A stretch of DNA of 64,000 nucleotides from Bradyrhizobium sp. CCGE-LA001 (GCF_000296215.2 NZ_CP013949.1:4333501-4397500), one strand, 5' to 3'; shown: positions 42,209 to 51,290, counted from the stretch's first letter. The notes: generated by a model not told the origin, from the letters alone. Translations and numbers: made by a program.

Positions 42209-42538
42209 ATGACGACTGCCGTGACCATCAGCGACCGGGCCGCGCGCCGGATTGGGGAGATCCTCAAGGGCGAAGGTTCGGGTGCGATGCTGCGCATTTC
42301 GGTCGAGGGCGGCGGCTGCTCGGGCTTTCAGTACAAGTTCGACATCGACCGTTCCCGCACCGACGACGATCTCGTGATCGAGCAGGACAACGCGGTGGTG
42401 TTGGTCGATTCCGCCTCGCAGCCGTTCCTGGCGGGATCACAGGTCGATTTCGTCGACGACCTGATCGGCGCCTCGTTCCGTGTCAACAATCCGAACGCGA
42501 CGGCGTCCTGCGGCTGCGGGACTAGCTTCTCGGTCTAA
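42209..42538 (+). CDS. erpA: A-type iron-sulfur cluster carrier (ErpA/IscA)
   Basis: 109 residues. The three cluster-ligand Cys are present: Cys37 in VEGGGCSGFQYKF and Cys101/Cys103 in ATASCGCGTSFSV. The rest (VTISDRAARRIGEILKGEG, SQPFLAGSQVDFVDDLIGAS) is the standard A-type fold. It accepts Fe-S clusters and inserts them in apo-proteins. ErpA is the usual annotation in this genus; IscA is not excluded. Start at ATG 42209 with GGAGACC upstream. Confidence 0.92.
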   Translation: MTTAVTISDRAARRIGEILKGEGSGAMLRISVEGGGCSGFQYKFDIDRSRTDDDLVIEQDNAVVLVDSASQPFLAGSQVDFVDDLIGASFRVNNPNATASCGCGTSFSV

Positions 42539-42550
42539 GCGCGGAAATAA

Positions 42551-44860
42551 TCACGCGCCTGTTGCCTGTCTCTCCTCGTCTGTCCACTCGACCTCGACCG
42601 GCATCAATTCCGGCTGCAGCGGTGCGTCCTCCGACATGACGTAGCCATCCAGCGCGCGCAGAAGGGCCGCGATCAGCGCCGGCTTGCGCAGCGGCTTGGC
42701 GAGGAAGTCCGACATGCCCGCTTGGCGGCAGATTCTGACGTCCTCGGAGAACGCGTTGGCGGTGAGCGCAACGATCGGCAAGGTTTCGTAGCTCCCGCCC
42801 TGCTCACGGATCGCGCGGGTCGCAGCTAATCCGTCCATGTCGGGCATGCGCACATCCATCAGCACGACATCGTAGTCGCCATCGGAAGCCGCCGCGACAG
42901 CCTGCACGCCGTCGGTGACGATGCGAAGCTCGACCTCGAAGGCCCCTAACATCTTGCTCACGACCATGCGGTTGACGGCGTCGTCCTCCGCGACCAGCAC
43001 CCTTAGCGGCCGATCGAGGTCGGCGATGCGGGTCTTCAACTCCTCGGCGTCATCGCGGCCGGCGTCCTGATCGGACGCCTGGGCCTGGCTCCAAGGCAGC
43101 ACCAGCGTAAAGCGGAAAGCCGAGCCCTCGCCCGGCGTCGAGGTCACGTCGATGGTGCCGCCCATCTGCTCGATGATGCGCCTGCTGATCGCAAGGCCAA
43201 GGCCGGTGCCGCCGAAGCGGCGGCTGATCGAGGCGTCGGCCTGGGCGAAATCGCTGAATAGCAGACCGAGCTTTTCGGGCGCGATGCCGATGCCGCTGTC
43301 GGTCACCGTCCATTCGACGGTCGCCAGCAGATCGCGCCGCGCCTGGCAGATCGCCGAGATCGTCACCTCGCCTTCGTCGGTGAACTTCACCGCATTGGAC
43401 ACGAGGTTGAGCAGCACCTGACGGATGCGCGCGACGTCGCCGCGCAATGTCGGCGGCAGGTTCGGATCGAGTGCGACCTTGACCGTGAGCCCCTTGCTCT
43501 TGGCGCTCGCGCGCCCCACGGCCGCGACGGCTTCGACCAGCGCCTGCGGGGCAAAATCGATCGCCTCGAATTGGAAGCGGCCGGCCTCGAGCTTGGACAG
43601 GTCGAGGATGTCATTGAGGATGCGCTGGAGATTGTCGCCGGACTCGCGGATCGTGGTGACGGCCTCGCGTTGCTCCGGATCGAGCTTGGTCTCCAGCAGC
43701 ATGCTGGCGAGCCCGAGCACGCCGTTCATCGGCGTGCGGATCTCGTGGCTCATCACCGCCAGGAAGTCGGACTTGGCACGGCTCTCGGCCTCGGCCTTTT
43801 CCGCGCGCCAGCGTTCGGTGACGTCGCGGCCGAAGCCGCGATAGCCGAGAAAATGACCGTCGCGATCATGGGCCGGCTTCGCCGTCAGCGACCACAACCG
43901 CGCCTCGCCACCGGCAACGACCTTGAGGTTCATCTCGTGCAGCGGCTCGGCCTGCTCCATCAGACCGACGATGTTGTAGGCGGCCGTCTTGTCCTCGGGG
44001 CAGAGCATGTCCAACACGTCGGCGAAATGCGATCCCTTGAGCAGCGGAAGCGGCAGCTGCGCGACCGCGGCGAAGCGTTCGGGCACCTCGACCAGACGCC
44101 CCTCGGCATCGGTCTGCCACAGCCAGTCGCTGGCATTCTCCTGAAAGTCCTTCAGCAGCAGCGAGATGATCTCGGTCTGCCGCTCGAGCTCGAGCTGGGC
44201 CTTGAGATTGCCAAGGAAGAGGTTGCCCTGGGAGACGATGTTGCGCGCCATGAAGAACGCGAACAGCAGCAGGAACACCGCGGCGACGAGATAGGGACCC
44301 GTGCCGCACAGCAGCAGCGCGCCGGCGCAGGCGAACGTCATGGCGGCGAGATAGACGAGGCCGGCACGCGGAAAGGTGGACAGCGTGAACGCGCCGCCCG
44401 ACATCATGCCGACCATCAGGCAGGCCAGGATGAGCTGGTTGGTCGGCTCGATGCGGCTGAACAGGGCCAGCGGCAGCGTGCCCCAGATCGCCGCGAGGAA
44501 GAACGCCTGTCGCAGCGTCTGCCGCGCGGCGCGAGGCGAGGCCTCCTGCGGCGGATGTCGATGCGACCGCCGCCACGAGCGCACCGCGAGCGAGGCGGTG
44601 GCGGCGAGTGTCAGGCCCCAGATCGCGAGAAAGTCGTTCCAGCCCTTGCCCCAGAACAGGATCAGCACGATGCCGACATTGAGCATGGTGACGGCCATCG
44701 TCACCGGGATCAGCCGCGTCACCGCGTCGATCTGCTTGGCGCGAATGCGGCGCAGCTCGCGCTCGCTGAGATCGGCGGTCAAGCCGTCCTCGATTTCGAA
44801 GCCGCCGAGCCAGTACAGGAACGCGCCGACCAGACCGTCGCGCGGCTTAGTTCGCGTCAT
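42551..44860 (-). CDS. Hybrid sensor histidine kinase/response regulator
   Basis: 769 residues. About six membrane helices lie in residues 48-208, with no large periplasmic loop. A PAS domain follows at about 240-350 (ENASDWLWQTDAEGRLVEVP). The HisKA phospho-acceptor is His372 in LAVMSHEIRTPMNGVLGLAS. The HATPase has RIRQVLLNLVSNAVKFTDEG, VTDSGIGIAPEKLGLLF and RFGGTGLGLAISRRIIEQMG. A C-terminal receiver has LRVLVAEDDAVNRMVVSKML and the phospho-Asp in DVVLMDVRMPDMDGLAATRA. There is no Hpt domain, so it needs an external phosphotransferase. Signal unknown; a membrane-embedded sensor module is likely. Divergent from xthA. Confidence 0.93.
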   Translation of the reverse strand: MTRTKPRDGLVGAFLYWLGGFEIEDGLTADLSERELRRIRAKQIDAVTRLIPVTMAVTMLNVGIVLILFWGKGWNDFLAIWGLTLAATASLAVRSWRRSHRHPPQEASPRAARQTLRQAFFLAAIWGTLPLALFSRIEPTNQLILACLMVGMMSGGAFTLSTFPRAGLVYLAAMTFACAGALLLCGTGPYLVAAVFLLLFAFFMARNIVSQGNLFLGNLKAQLELERQTEIISLLLKDFQENASDWLWQTDAEGRLVEVPERFAAVAQLPLPLLKGSHFADVLDMLCPEDKTAAYNIVGLMEQAEPLHEMNLKVVAGGEARLWSLTAKPAHDRDGHFLGYRGFGRDVTERWRAEKAEAESRAKSDFLAVMSHEIRTPMNGVLGLASMLLETKLDPEQREAVTTIRESGDNLQRILNDILDLSKLEAGRFQFEAIDFAPQALVEAVAAVGRASAKSKGLTVKVALDPNLPPTLRGDVARIRQVLLNLVSNAVKFTDEGEVTISAICQARRDLLATVEWTVTDSGIGIAPEKLGLLFSDFAQADASISRRFGGTGLGLAISRRIIEQMGGTIDVTSTPGEGSAFRFTLVLPWSQAQASDQDAGRDDAEELKTRIADLDRPLRVLVAEDDAVNRMVVSKMLGAFEVELRIVTDGVQAVAAASDGDYDVVLMDVRMPDMDGLAATRAIREQGGSYETLPIVALTANAFSEDVRICRQAGMSDFLAKPLRKPALIAALLRALDGYVMSEDAPLQPELMPVEVEWTDEERQATGA

Positions 44861-45015
44861 GGATTTGTCCGGCCATCCATCCGTGGAACCTTTTCGCCCA
44901 TCAATGCCCCGGCGCGCGCTTAGGGCGGGTTAATTTTGTGGGAGATTTTGCGGCGTCCTTGACGGGCGCGTTGGCAGTTTGTTCTAACCATGGCCCCTGC
45001 CCGGAGCCCCCCACC

Positions 45016-45813
45016 ATGCCCATCAGAGTAGCCACCTGGAACGTGAACTCGGTCCGGCAGCGGATCGACCTCCTCCTGAGCTGGCTAAAGGAGTGCCAGC
45101 CGGACATCGTCTGCCTGCAGGAGATCAAATGCGTCGACGAGGCCTTCCCGCGGCTGGAGATCGAGGCGCTCGGCTACAATGTGGTGACGCACGGGCAGAA
45201 GACCTTCAACGGCGTCGCCCTGCTCTCCAAGCTCCGGTTCGACGAGACCAAGTCGGGCCTTGCCGGCGACGACGAGGATGCCCATGCCCGCTTCCTCGAA
45301 GGCGTGGTGACGCTCAAGACCGGCGTACTGCGCATCGCCTGCCTCTATCTGCCCAACGGCAATCCGGTCGGGACGGAGAAATATCCCTACAAGCTCAAAT
45401 GGATGTCGCGGCTTCTTGAGTACTCGAAGGAACGCCTTAAGACCGAGGAGCCGCTGATCCTTGCCGGCGACTTCAACGTCATCCCGCACGCCCGTGACGT
45501 CCACAACCCCGCCGCCTGGACCGAGGACGCCCTGTTCAAGGCCGAGACGCGCGAGAGCTTTCAATCCCTGCTCGGCCTCGGCCTTACCGATGCCTTGCGG
45601 GCGGTCACCGATGAGCCGGGCCTCTATACGTTCTGGGATTACCAGGCCGGGGCCTGGCAGAAAAACCAGGGCCTGCGGATCGACCATCTGCTGCTGTCGC
45701 CGCAAGCCAGCGACAAGCTCGCCAATGTCGGGATCGACAGCTATGTGCGGGCTTGGGAGAAGCCGTCGGACCACGTGCCGGTGTGGGCGGATCTCGATCT
45801 CGAGGCGGCCTAA
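45016..45813 (+). CDS. xthA: Exodeoxyribonuclease III
   Basis: 265 residues, from an ATG behind CCGGAGCC. EEP-fold residues: VATWNVNSVRQRIDLLLSWL, IVCLQEIKCVDEAFPRLEIE (metal Glu), PLILAGDFNVIPHARDVHN (catalytic Asp/Asn), then RIDHLLLSPQASDKL and EKPSDHVPVWADLDL (catalytic His). It is an AP endonuclease and 3'-5' exonuclease of base-excision repair. The long upstream frame to 44938 is leader sequence. Confidence 0.95.
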   Translation: MPIRVATWNVNSVRQRIDLLLSWLKECQPDIVCLQEIKCVDEAFPRLEIEALGYNVVTHGQKTFNGVALLSKLRFDETKSGLAGDDEDAHARFLEGVVTLKTGVLRIACLYLPNGNPVGTEKYPYKLKWMSRLLEYSKERLKTEEPLILAGDFNVIPHARDVHNPAAWTEDALFKAETRESFQSLLGLGLTDALRAVTDEPGLYTFWDYQAGAWQKNQGLRIDHLLLSPQASDKLANVGIDSYVRAWEKPSDHVPVWADLDLEAA

Positions 45814-45846
45814 CGTAACGCCCGCAGGAGCCGGCCGCAGTCGCAA

Positions 45847-45945
45847 GTGCCGTAGGGTGGGCAAAGGCGCACAGCGCCGTGCCCACGATCTGTCTGCGAG
45901 GGATAGTGGTGGTGGGCACGCTCCGCTTTGCCCACCCTACGGCAC
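45847..45945. repeat. Nested inverted repeat between convergent xthA and exoR-like genes
   Basis: Outer arms: GTGCCGTAGGGTGGGCAAAG (45847-45866) and its exact complement at 45926-45945. Inner arms: CGTGCCCAC (45878-45886) and GTGGGCACG (45912-45920). A perfect 20-bp outer stem makes a very stable structure, well placed to terminate both converging transcripts. It is a dispersed type seen in rhizobial intergenic regions. Confidence 0.85.
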
Positions 45946-45959
45946 TGAGATTGCCGCTT

Positions 45960-46784
45960 CTACTCCCGGCGGCCCTGCACCCACTGCTCCAGCATTTGCA
46001 GAGCCATGGCGCGGTCGTCGTCGGAGGCCTTGGCGAAGGCGCGGTTGTAGCTTTCCTTGATCCAGACTTCTTCGGCACCGGCGCTGTCACGCGCCAGGGT
46101 CAGCCACATCAGGCCGCGCGCGGCCTGCCGCGGCAGCCGGTCGCCGTTGAACAGCATCTGCCCGAGCAGCGCCTGGGCCTGATGTTGGCCCTTCTGGGCG
46201 GCAAGGCCAAGCCAGCGTGCGCCGTAGCGGAAATCCTCGCGCGAGGCGTCCGGCGTCTTCAGGTACAGCCGCGCCAGATCGTACTGCGCGTCGGCGTTGC
46301 CGAAATAGGACGCGGCATAGGAGAACATCTCCCGCGCCCGGTCCGGATCCGACTTGACCTTCGAGTTCGGGATGCCGCTCAGATAGTACCGGCCGAGCGC
46401 GACGAAGGCGTTGGCCACGATCTGGGCCTGCGGCGCCGACGGGCTGTCCTCGGCATGCGCGTTGGCGATGCGGCTGAAATATTCGAAGGCGCGCAGATCG
46501 TCCTGGGCGACGCCGTCGCCATTGGCGTACATGCGGCCGAGCTTCCATTGCGCGATGGGGTGACCGCCCTCGGCGGCATATTGCAGCGCGGTGAGCGAAG
46601 TTTCCTGGGTGGCGACCGCCGGCGGTACCTTGGTGCGAACCGCGGCTGCGGCGCCAGGCAGGGTGGTCACGACGGGGATGGCGGTGTCCTTGTTGACCGG
46701 CGCACCGTCAAAGGCGAGCGCCGGCGCGGCCAGCGCTATAGCCCCCAACACAAACGCAACTGTGGTACGCCTAGATGTCCGCAT
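45960..46784 (-). CDS. exoR: Sel1-repeat periplasmic protein, ExoR-like
   Basis: 274 residues with a signal peptide (MRTSRRTTVAFVLGAIALAA, cleavage near ALAF). Sel1-type repeats follow: ALQYAAEGGHPIAQWKLGRM, YANGDGVAQDDLRAFEYFSR, GRYYLSGIPNSKVKSDPDRA and ASYFGNADAQYDLARLYLKT. Length, order and the motif YY-x-x-GIP-x-S-x-VK match my memory of rhizobial ExoR. That protein restrains the ExoS/ChvI two-component system in the periplasm and so controls exopolysaccharide and flagella. No exoS/chvI gene is in the window. Its ATG lies inside the end of ilvD (14-base overlap). Confidence 0.75.
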   Translation of the reverse strand: MRTSRRTTVAFVLGAIALAAPALAFDGAPVNKDTAIPVVTTLPGAAAAVRTKVPPAVATQETSLTALQYAAEGGHPIAQWKLGRMYANGDGVAQDDLRAFEYFSRIANAHAEDSPSAPQAQIVANAFVALGRYYLSGIPNSKVKSDPDRAREMFSYAASYFGNADAQYDLARLYLKTPDASREDFRYGARWLGLAAQKGQHQAQALLGQMLFNGDRLPRQAARGLMWLTLARDSAGAEEVWIKESYNRAFAKASDDDRAMALQMLEQWVQGRRE

Positions 46785-48492
46785 AGCACTGTTTCTCGTG
46801 CGCGCCGCCCGGATGGGTTACTGCCCCTCCGACCGCTGGTCCAACCTGCTGAGCATACTTCCAGAGCGCACCTGACGTGTGGTTTGTCGCGCGAGCGCTC
46901 CATTTGGTCTTGCGTTGGGCGAGCTCCTGGTCGCTCAATTTTACGTTAAGGGTACCGGCGACGGCGTCGATCTCGATGATGTCGCCATCCTCGAGCAGGC
47001 CGATCGGGCCGCCGATCGCGGCCTCGGGGCCGACATGGCCGATACAGAAGCCGCGGGTAGCGCCGGAGAAGCGGCCGTCGGTGATGAGCGCGATCTTGCC
47101 GCCCATGCCCTGGCCGGTCAGCGCTGCGGTGGTCTGGAGCATTTCCCGCATGCCGGGGCCGCCCTTGGGCCCCTCGTAGCGGATCACGATGACTTCGCCT
47201 TCGCGGTAGGTGCGGTTCTGGACGGCCTCGAAAGCATCCTCCTCACGGTCGAAGCACCTGGCCGGACCGGTAAACCTGAGGTTGGACATTCCCGCGACTT
47301 TCACGATCGCACCTTCTGGCGCCAAATTGCCCTTCAAACCCACCACACCGCCAGTGACGGTGATCGGCTTGTCTGCCGGGTGCACCACGTCTTGGTGCGG
47401 ATTCCACTTCACGCTTTTGAGGTTTTCGGCGATCGTTCGACCGGTGACCGTAATGCAGTCGCCGTGGAGAAATCCGTTGTCGAGCAGCGTCTTCATCAGA
47501 AGCGGTATGCCACCTACTTCAAACATGTCTTTGGCGACATAACGGCCGCCCGGCTTCAAATCCGCGACATATGGTGTCTTTTTGAAGATTGCGGCGACGT
47601 CGAACAGGTCGAACTTGATGCCGGCCTCATGCGCGATCGCCGGCAGGTGCAGTGCAGCATTGGTCGAGCCGCCGGAGGCCGCCACCACGGCAGCCGCATT
47701 CTCCAGCGCCTTGCGCGTGACGATGTCACGCGGCCGAAGGTTCTGAGCGATCAGGTCCATGACCTTCTCGCCCGCGGTCATGCAAAACGCATCGCGGATT
47801 TCGTACGGTGCCGGGGCACCCGCCGAGTACGGTAGCGCAAGGCCGATGGCCTCGGAGACGGTCGCCATCGTGTTGGCGGTGAACTGCGCGCCGCAGGCGC
47901 CCGCCGATGGGCAGGCCACGCGCTCGATCTCGTCGAGATCCTCGTCCGACATGGCGCCGACCGAGTGCTTGCCGACGGCCTCGAACATGTCCTGGACGGT
48001 GACCTGCTGCCCGCGGAAATTGCCGGGCAGGATCGAGCCGCCATAGATGAAGATCGAGGGCACGTTGAGGCGGACCATCGCCATCATCATGCCCGGTAGC
48101 GACTTGTCGCAGCCGGCGAGGCCGACCAGCGCGTCATAGGCATGGCCGCGCACGGTCAGCTCGACCGAGTCGGCGATGCATTCGCGCGACGGCAGCGAGG
48201 AGCGCATGCCGTCATGGCCCATGGCGATGCCGTCGGTCACGGTGATGGTGCAGAATTCGCGCGGCGTGCCGCCGGCCGACGCCACGCCCTTCTTAACGGC
48301 CTGCGCCTGGCGCATCAGGGCGATGTTGCAGGGAGCCGCCTCATTCCAGCAGGAGGCGACGCCGACGAACGGCTGGTGGATCTGCTCGGTGGTCAGACCC
48401 ATCGCGTAGAAGTAGGACCGATGCGGCGCGCGCGCAGGGCCTTCCGTCACGTGACGGCTCGGTAGCCTCTGCTTGTCAATCTTGGCGCCCAT
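46771..48492 (-). CDS. ilvD: Dihydroxy-acid dehydratase
   Basis: 573 residues, normal length. Fe-S cluster Cys in ALVGLAGCDKSLPGMMMAMV, CPSAGACGAQFTANTMATVS and the N-terminal VGVASCWNEAAPCNIALMRQ. C-terminal GFCIGHVGPEAAIGGPIGLL. It converts dihydroxy-acids to 2-oxo-acids in valine, isoleucine and leucine synthesis. It overlaps the ExoR-like gene downstream by 14 bases; the intent of that coupling is unclear. Confidence 0.96.
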   Translation of the reverse strand: MGAKIDKQRLPSRHVTEGPARAPHRSYFYAMGLTTEQIHQPFVGVASCWNEAAPCNIALMRQAQAVKKGVASAGGTPREFCTITVTDGIAMGHDGMRSSLPSRECIADSVELTVRGHAYDALVGLAGCDKSLPGMMMAMVRLNVPSIFIYGGSILPGNFRGQQVTVQDMFEAVGKHSVGAMSDEDLDEIERVACPSAGACGAQFTANTMATVSEAIGLALPYSAGAPAPYEIRDAFCMTAGEKVMDLIAQNLRPRDIVTRKALENAAAVVAASGGSTNAALHLPAIAHEAGIKFDLFDVAAIFKKTPYVADLKPGGRYVAKDMFEVGGIPLLMKTLLDNGFLHGDCITVTGRTIAENLKSVKWNPHQDVVHPADKPITVTGGVVGLKGNLAPEGAIVKVAGMSNLRFTGPARCFDREEDAFEAVQNRTYREGEVIVIRYEGPKGGPGMREMLQTTAALTGQGMGGKIALITDGRFSGATRGFCIGHVGPEAAIGGPIGLLEDGDIIEIDAVAGTLNVKLSDQELAQRKTKWSARATNHTSGALWKYAQQVGPAVGGAVTHPGGAHEKQCYADI

Positions 48493-48949
48493 CGCAACCA
48501 GTTTCCCCGGCCAACCCTTTCAGACCCGAAAAATCAGAGCCAAGATTTGAATCGACCTTGGGATTTCCGTGGCGTCGAGGACTGCCGCTGCTCCTAAAAC
48601 ATTAGAGCGATTTTATTCATGTTCGGGTGTGGCCAAAAAGCGGCGGTGATGCGAACGGCCGGTGATGAAGGACAAATCTGGGATGAGTGTTGCGAAGACA
48701 GCACAATCGTTACCGGGAAGACACGGGCCTCGCTACTTCGATACCTCCACCAAGTGCCGGTTCACAATCTTTGATTTCATGACACCGGAAGGCGCACCCG
48801 TTCTTGCTCGGAGATCAGATTACACGCGTGAGCCGAGTCGGCGCATCTGCCGCACCCTCGTATCCCGGCTCAGAAGCGCACCGTCGAAGTGACGCTGCGC
48901 TGCGGCCCGGGCACGAGGTCGGAGTCTGGCGCATCACTATCTCCGCCTC
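48493..48949. other. Upstream region of ilvD, no gene recognised
   Basis: The first 150 bases should contain the ilvD promoter. An open frame at 48662-48892 (76 codons) has no Shine-Dalgarno, no recognisable domain and a tail running into repeat DNA, so I do not call it. No leader peptide or branched-chain attenuator could be seen. Confidence 0.4.
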
Positions 48950-49034
48950 GCCATTGCGAGCGCGCGAAGCAACCAGAGTTTTCTCCGCGGAGGGATTCTG
49001 GATTGCTTCGTCGCTTCGCTCCTCGCAACGACGG
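48950..49034. repeat. 85-bp inverted repeat element (CCATTGCGAGCG family)
   Basis: Left arm CCATTGCGAGCGCGCGAAGC and right arm GCTTCGTCGCTTCGCTCCTC with CGCAACGACGG are approximate inverted copies around a CTCCGCGGAG centre. A half copy is present at 5749-5795. I recognise the type as very common in Rhizobiales. Confidence 0.75.
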
Positions 49035-49070
49035 AGTATGAGGCGGCAGAGTTGGCCCCCAATCAACGCT

Positions 49071-49170
49071 GTCATTCCCCGCGAAGGCGGGGAATCCAGT
49101 ACGCCGCGGCTTCTCGATTCAATCACGAACGTCTCGGAGTACTGGATCGTCCGCCTTCGCGGACGATGAC
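49071..49170. repeat. 100-bp inverted-repeat element (CGCGAAGGCGG family), copy 2
   Basis: The left arm GTCATTCCCCGCGAAGGCGG and right arm, which contains GGATCGTCCGCCTTCGCGG, bracket a 40-base centre. Same architecture as 32788-32887, with diverged centre and compensating changes that keep the arms paired. Confidence 0.8.
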
Positions 49171-49183
49171 ACTGAGTGTATGG

Positions 49184-49760
49184 CTAAAGACACGGCTTCG
49201 CAGCCTCGCGGCTCAATTCGCCCGAGCTTTGCTTGATCGCTCCACCCTCAAAACCCAAGAGGGCGCAGGGAAGGCCGGGTGCCGGCGGCACCCGCGGTCC
49301 GCTGCGCAAAAGGCACACGCAGAAAACCGCACAGCAGCATACAGGTGAAGCCCAACACACGGCCTTCCCTGCGCGATGGTCGGACGGCTTATGCCGCGCT
49401 CTCCCGGGAGCCGAGTTCCTTCTGGCCTCCCTCCCCCTCACGGAATTCACCGTCCCCGCGCCGGTTGACGCTAGTGCCGCATCCGCAAGAGCTTGACCGT
49501 AGCAACGACGGCCAGGACCACACGGTTTTGCCGTACGCACGGTTCGTTGGCGCCACAGGGTCCGACGGCGTTGTGCACCTTGCCCTCGGAATATGACGCG
49601 ACGAACCTGACAGCGCCGCTCGTCCACGCGATGCGAAGGGCTCACGGAGAGCAATCCGCCCTGCCCCTAGCTTTCGCGCACGACGCTGCTGCGTCCACCG
49701 CAAGCCCGGCTCTGCGATCACACGACAACATGACCGCCCCTCAAGGGTGAGCCGGGATGA
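49184..49760. repeat. Long dispersed repeat, apparently non-coding
   Basis: No frame has coding support, but the whole stretch is structured. GCGCAGGGAAGGCCG (49263-49277) pairs perfectly with 49360-49374 across an 82-base loop. The translated fragments in several frames (for example EGAGKAGCRRHPRSAAQKAH on the plus strand and SGPRVPPAPGLPCALL on the minus strand) are ones I remember as recurrent spurious ORFs in Bradyrhizobium and Rhodopseudomonas, which marks this as a dispersed repeat. I see no transposase or rRNA-like core. Confidence 0.55.
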
Positions 49761-49857
49761 ACGACACATACGTCAATTCCGAATTTCGGTAAAGCGGAAT
49801 ATTTTTCCCAAACTGGATTGACAGAGGGCGACACAGGCGCGGCGGCAGGAAGACCAC

Positions 49858-50439
49858 TCAGGCCGACATCGCTTCCTTGCGCCGGAGCGGATCGGCCAGA
49901 CGAACGATCTCGCAGGCGGCGACGAGGCCGGCGAGCCAGGCGGCACTGGTCAGCCCGATGCGGGTCACGATGGCCGCCGTGAAGGCGCCCTCGCCGCCCA
50001 GCAACGGCGTCACGGCAAGCAGCGCGAGCTCATAGGTCGCATAGGCGGCAACGAGCGTGACGGCCAGCGTCAGCGCCGTGCGGCCCTGCGGCAGCGTCCG
50101 CAGCACGGCGGACGACACCGCAGTCGCCAGCAGTGCAGCCGCGCCCATCGCAAGACCCCAGGCCATGGTTCCGCCGTCCACGGGATAATGCAGCGCGCCG
50201 AAGCCGATGCTCTGATTCACGAGCCACGCGCCCATGACGACGAGCAGTGCCGGACGCAGCGGCAACATCGCGGCCGCGAGAACCGCGAAGGCCGCAAAGG
50301 GCGTCGCGCAAGCCAACGCGAAGCTCGCGAGCGCGCACGACGCCGTCAGCAGCGCAAGGCAGAACAGCGGCGCAAGGCGTGGCGGCACAGGATGAAGCCG
50401 CAAACGGTCGGCGTGATATGGCAGGATGCGAGCGGTCAT
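49858..50439 (-). CDS. Integral membrane protein, unknown function
   Basis: 193 residues with about five to six membrane helices: APLFCLALLTASCALASFAL, ATPFAAFAVLAAAMLPLRPA, LLVVMGAWLVNQSIGFGALH, MAWGLAMGAAALLATAVSSA, ALTLAVTLVAAYATYELALL and a final SAAWLAGLVAACEIVRLADP. The loop VNQSIGFGALHYPVDGGTMA is the only polar signature. Size and topology resemble small transporter S-components, but this is only a resemblance. No operon partner. Confidence 0.75.
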   Translation of the reverse strand: MTARILPYHADRLRLHPVPPRLAPLFCLALLTASCALASFALACATPFAAFAVLAAAMLPLRPALLVVMGAWLVNQSIGFGALHYPVDGGTMAWGLAMGAAALLATAVSSAVLRTLPQGRTALTLAVTLVAAYATYELALLAVTPLLGGEGAFTAAIVTRIGLTSAAWLAGLVAACEIVRLADPLRRKEAMSA

Positions 50440-50547
50440 GATTGAACTCCTGAGCGCAATCCTAGCACACTCGTCCAGACATGAACCGTCTCAGAAACGA
50501 CACGTCGTACCATTGAGAGCGGCAGGTTCCGATTGCGTACCGGGTGC

Positions 50548-50805
50548 TCAGGTCCGGCCCCTTTGGCGCTGGGCCTGGGCCCAGGCGACGGCGACGTCCC
50601 GCGGTGGGACGTCGATCCGCTTGATCGGTGTCAACTCGCCGGAGGGCGAGACGATCGCAGTCTCCTCGCGGCGGCAGCGCGGGCACACGAAACGGACCTC
50701 GTGCGGGGATGCCGACCAGCTTGAACGTTTCACGTTGGCGGCCATCGGCCAGGCATCGCATTGCGAGCACGATACCAAGAACCGGCCGGGATCGAGCATA
50801 CCCAT
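50548..50805 (-). CDS. Small zinc-ribbon-like protein
   Basis: 85 residues. Two Cys pairs: FLVSCSQCDAWPM and RFVCPRCRREETAI, 26 residues apart, the spacing of a zinc ribbon. The middle is basic and the end is IDVPPRDVAVAWAQAQRQRG. The start at 50805 has GGAGTCC upstream; ATG 50799 is equally possible. No family name. Coding status is moderately supported by the Cys pattern and by Shine-Dalgarno. Confidence 0.55.
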   Translation of the reverse strand: MGMLDPGRFLVSCSQCDAWPMAANVKRSSWSASPHEVRFVCPRCRREETAIVSPSGELTPIKRIDVPPRDVAVAWAQAQRQRGRT

Positions 50806-50920
50806 TCCATCGGACTCCGCGTCCTGCCCGCTTCTTCAATGATTAATCCATGTGAATCGTTCCGGTGCCCCAGCACCGGCAGCGCCATGTCTGCTGCCAA
50901 CCTGTGTTCCGCCGGTCCGC

Positions 50921-51142
50921 TCAGCGAGCCCCCTTGAGGGTACAGGACGTCGAGCAGGTGACCGTGGTGCCACGATCGCACGCTTTGCAGGCGTCCACGC
51001 ACTGCTTCATGTCGCGCGGATTGTAGCTGTAGTTTCGCAACGGGCAGGACGAGACCGAGGCCGAGGTCGAGCCAGTGATGTCCTGCCCTTGATCGCAGGC
51101 CGCCGTCATGAGCGCAAGCATGATCACTGCAACGAGGCGCAT
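50921..51142 (-). CDS. Small Cys-rich lipoprotein
   Basis: 73 residues. Signal MRLVAVIMLALMTAAC has lipobox MTAAC with Cys16. The mature part has seven more Cys (SVSSCPLRNYSYNPRDMKQC, VDACKACDRGTTVTC, STSCTLKGAR), probably disulfide-bonded in the envelope. AGGG precedes the ATG. No family recognised. Confidence 0.7.
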   Translation of the reverse strand: MRLVAVIMLALMTAACDQGQDITGSTSASVSSCPLRNYSYNPRDMKQCVDACKACDRGTTVTCSTSCTLKGAR

Positions 51143-51290
51143 GGGATTGCCCTGTCAGCACGACAACGACACTCGCGAGGAACGCTGCATTGCAACGAAC
51201 CCCGGCCTTCCCACTACGGGTATCGCCGGTCAGCGACGCCCGCATGCACCCGAGGATGCGCGCCAAACGTTAAGAAGGGATTGCCACCGA

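Noticed and set aside
48662..48892. Possible 76-residue gene upstream of ilvD
   Set aside because: No Shine-Dalgarno, no family, and the end merges with repeat DNA; left as non-coding.
49184..49654. 156-codon minus-strand frame in the repeat island
   Set aside because: Rich in Cys/Arg/Pro without pattern, overlapped by several equal frames, and similar to recurrent spurious ORFs of a dispersed repeat.
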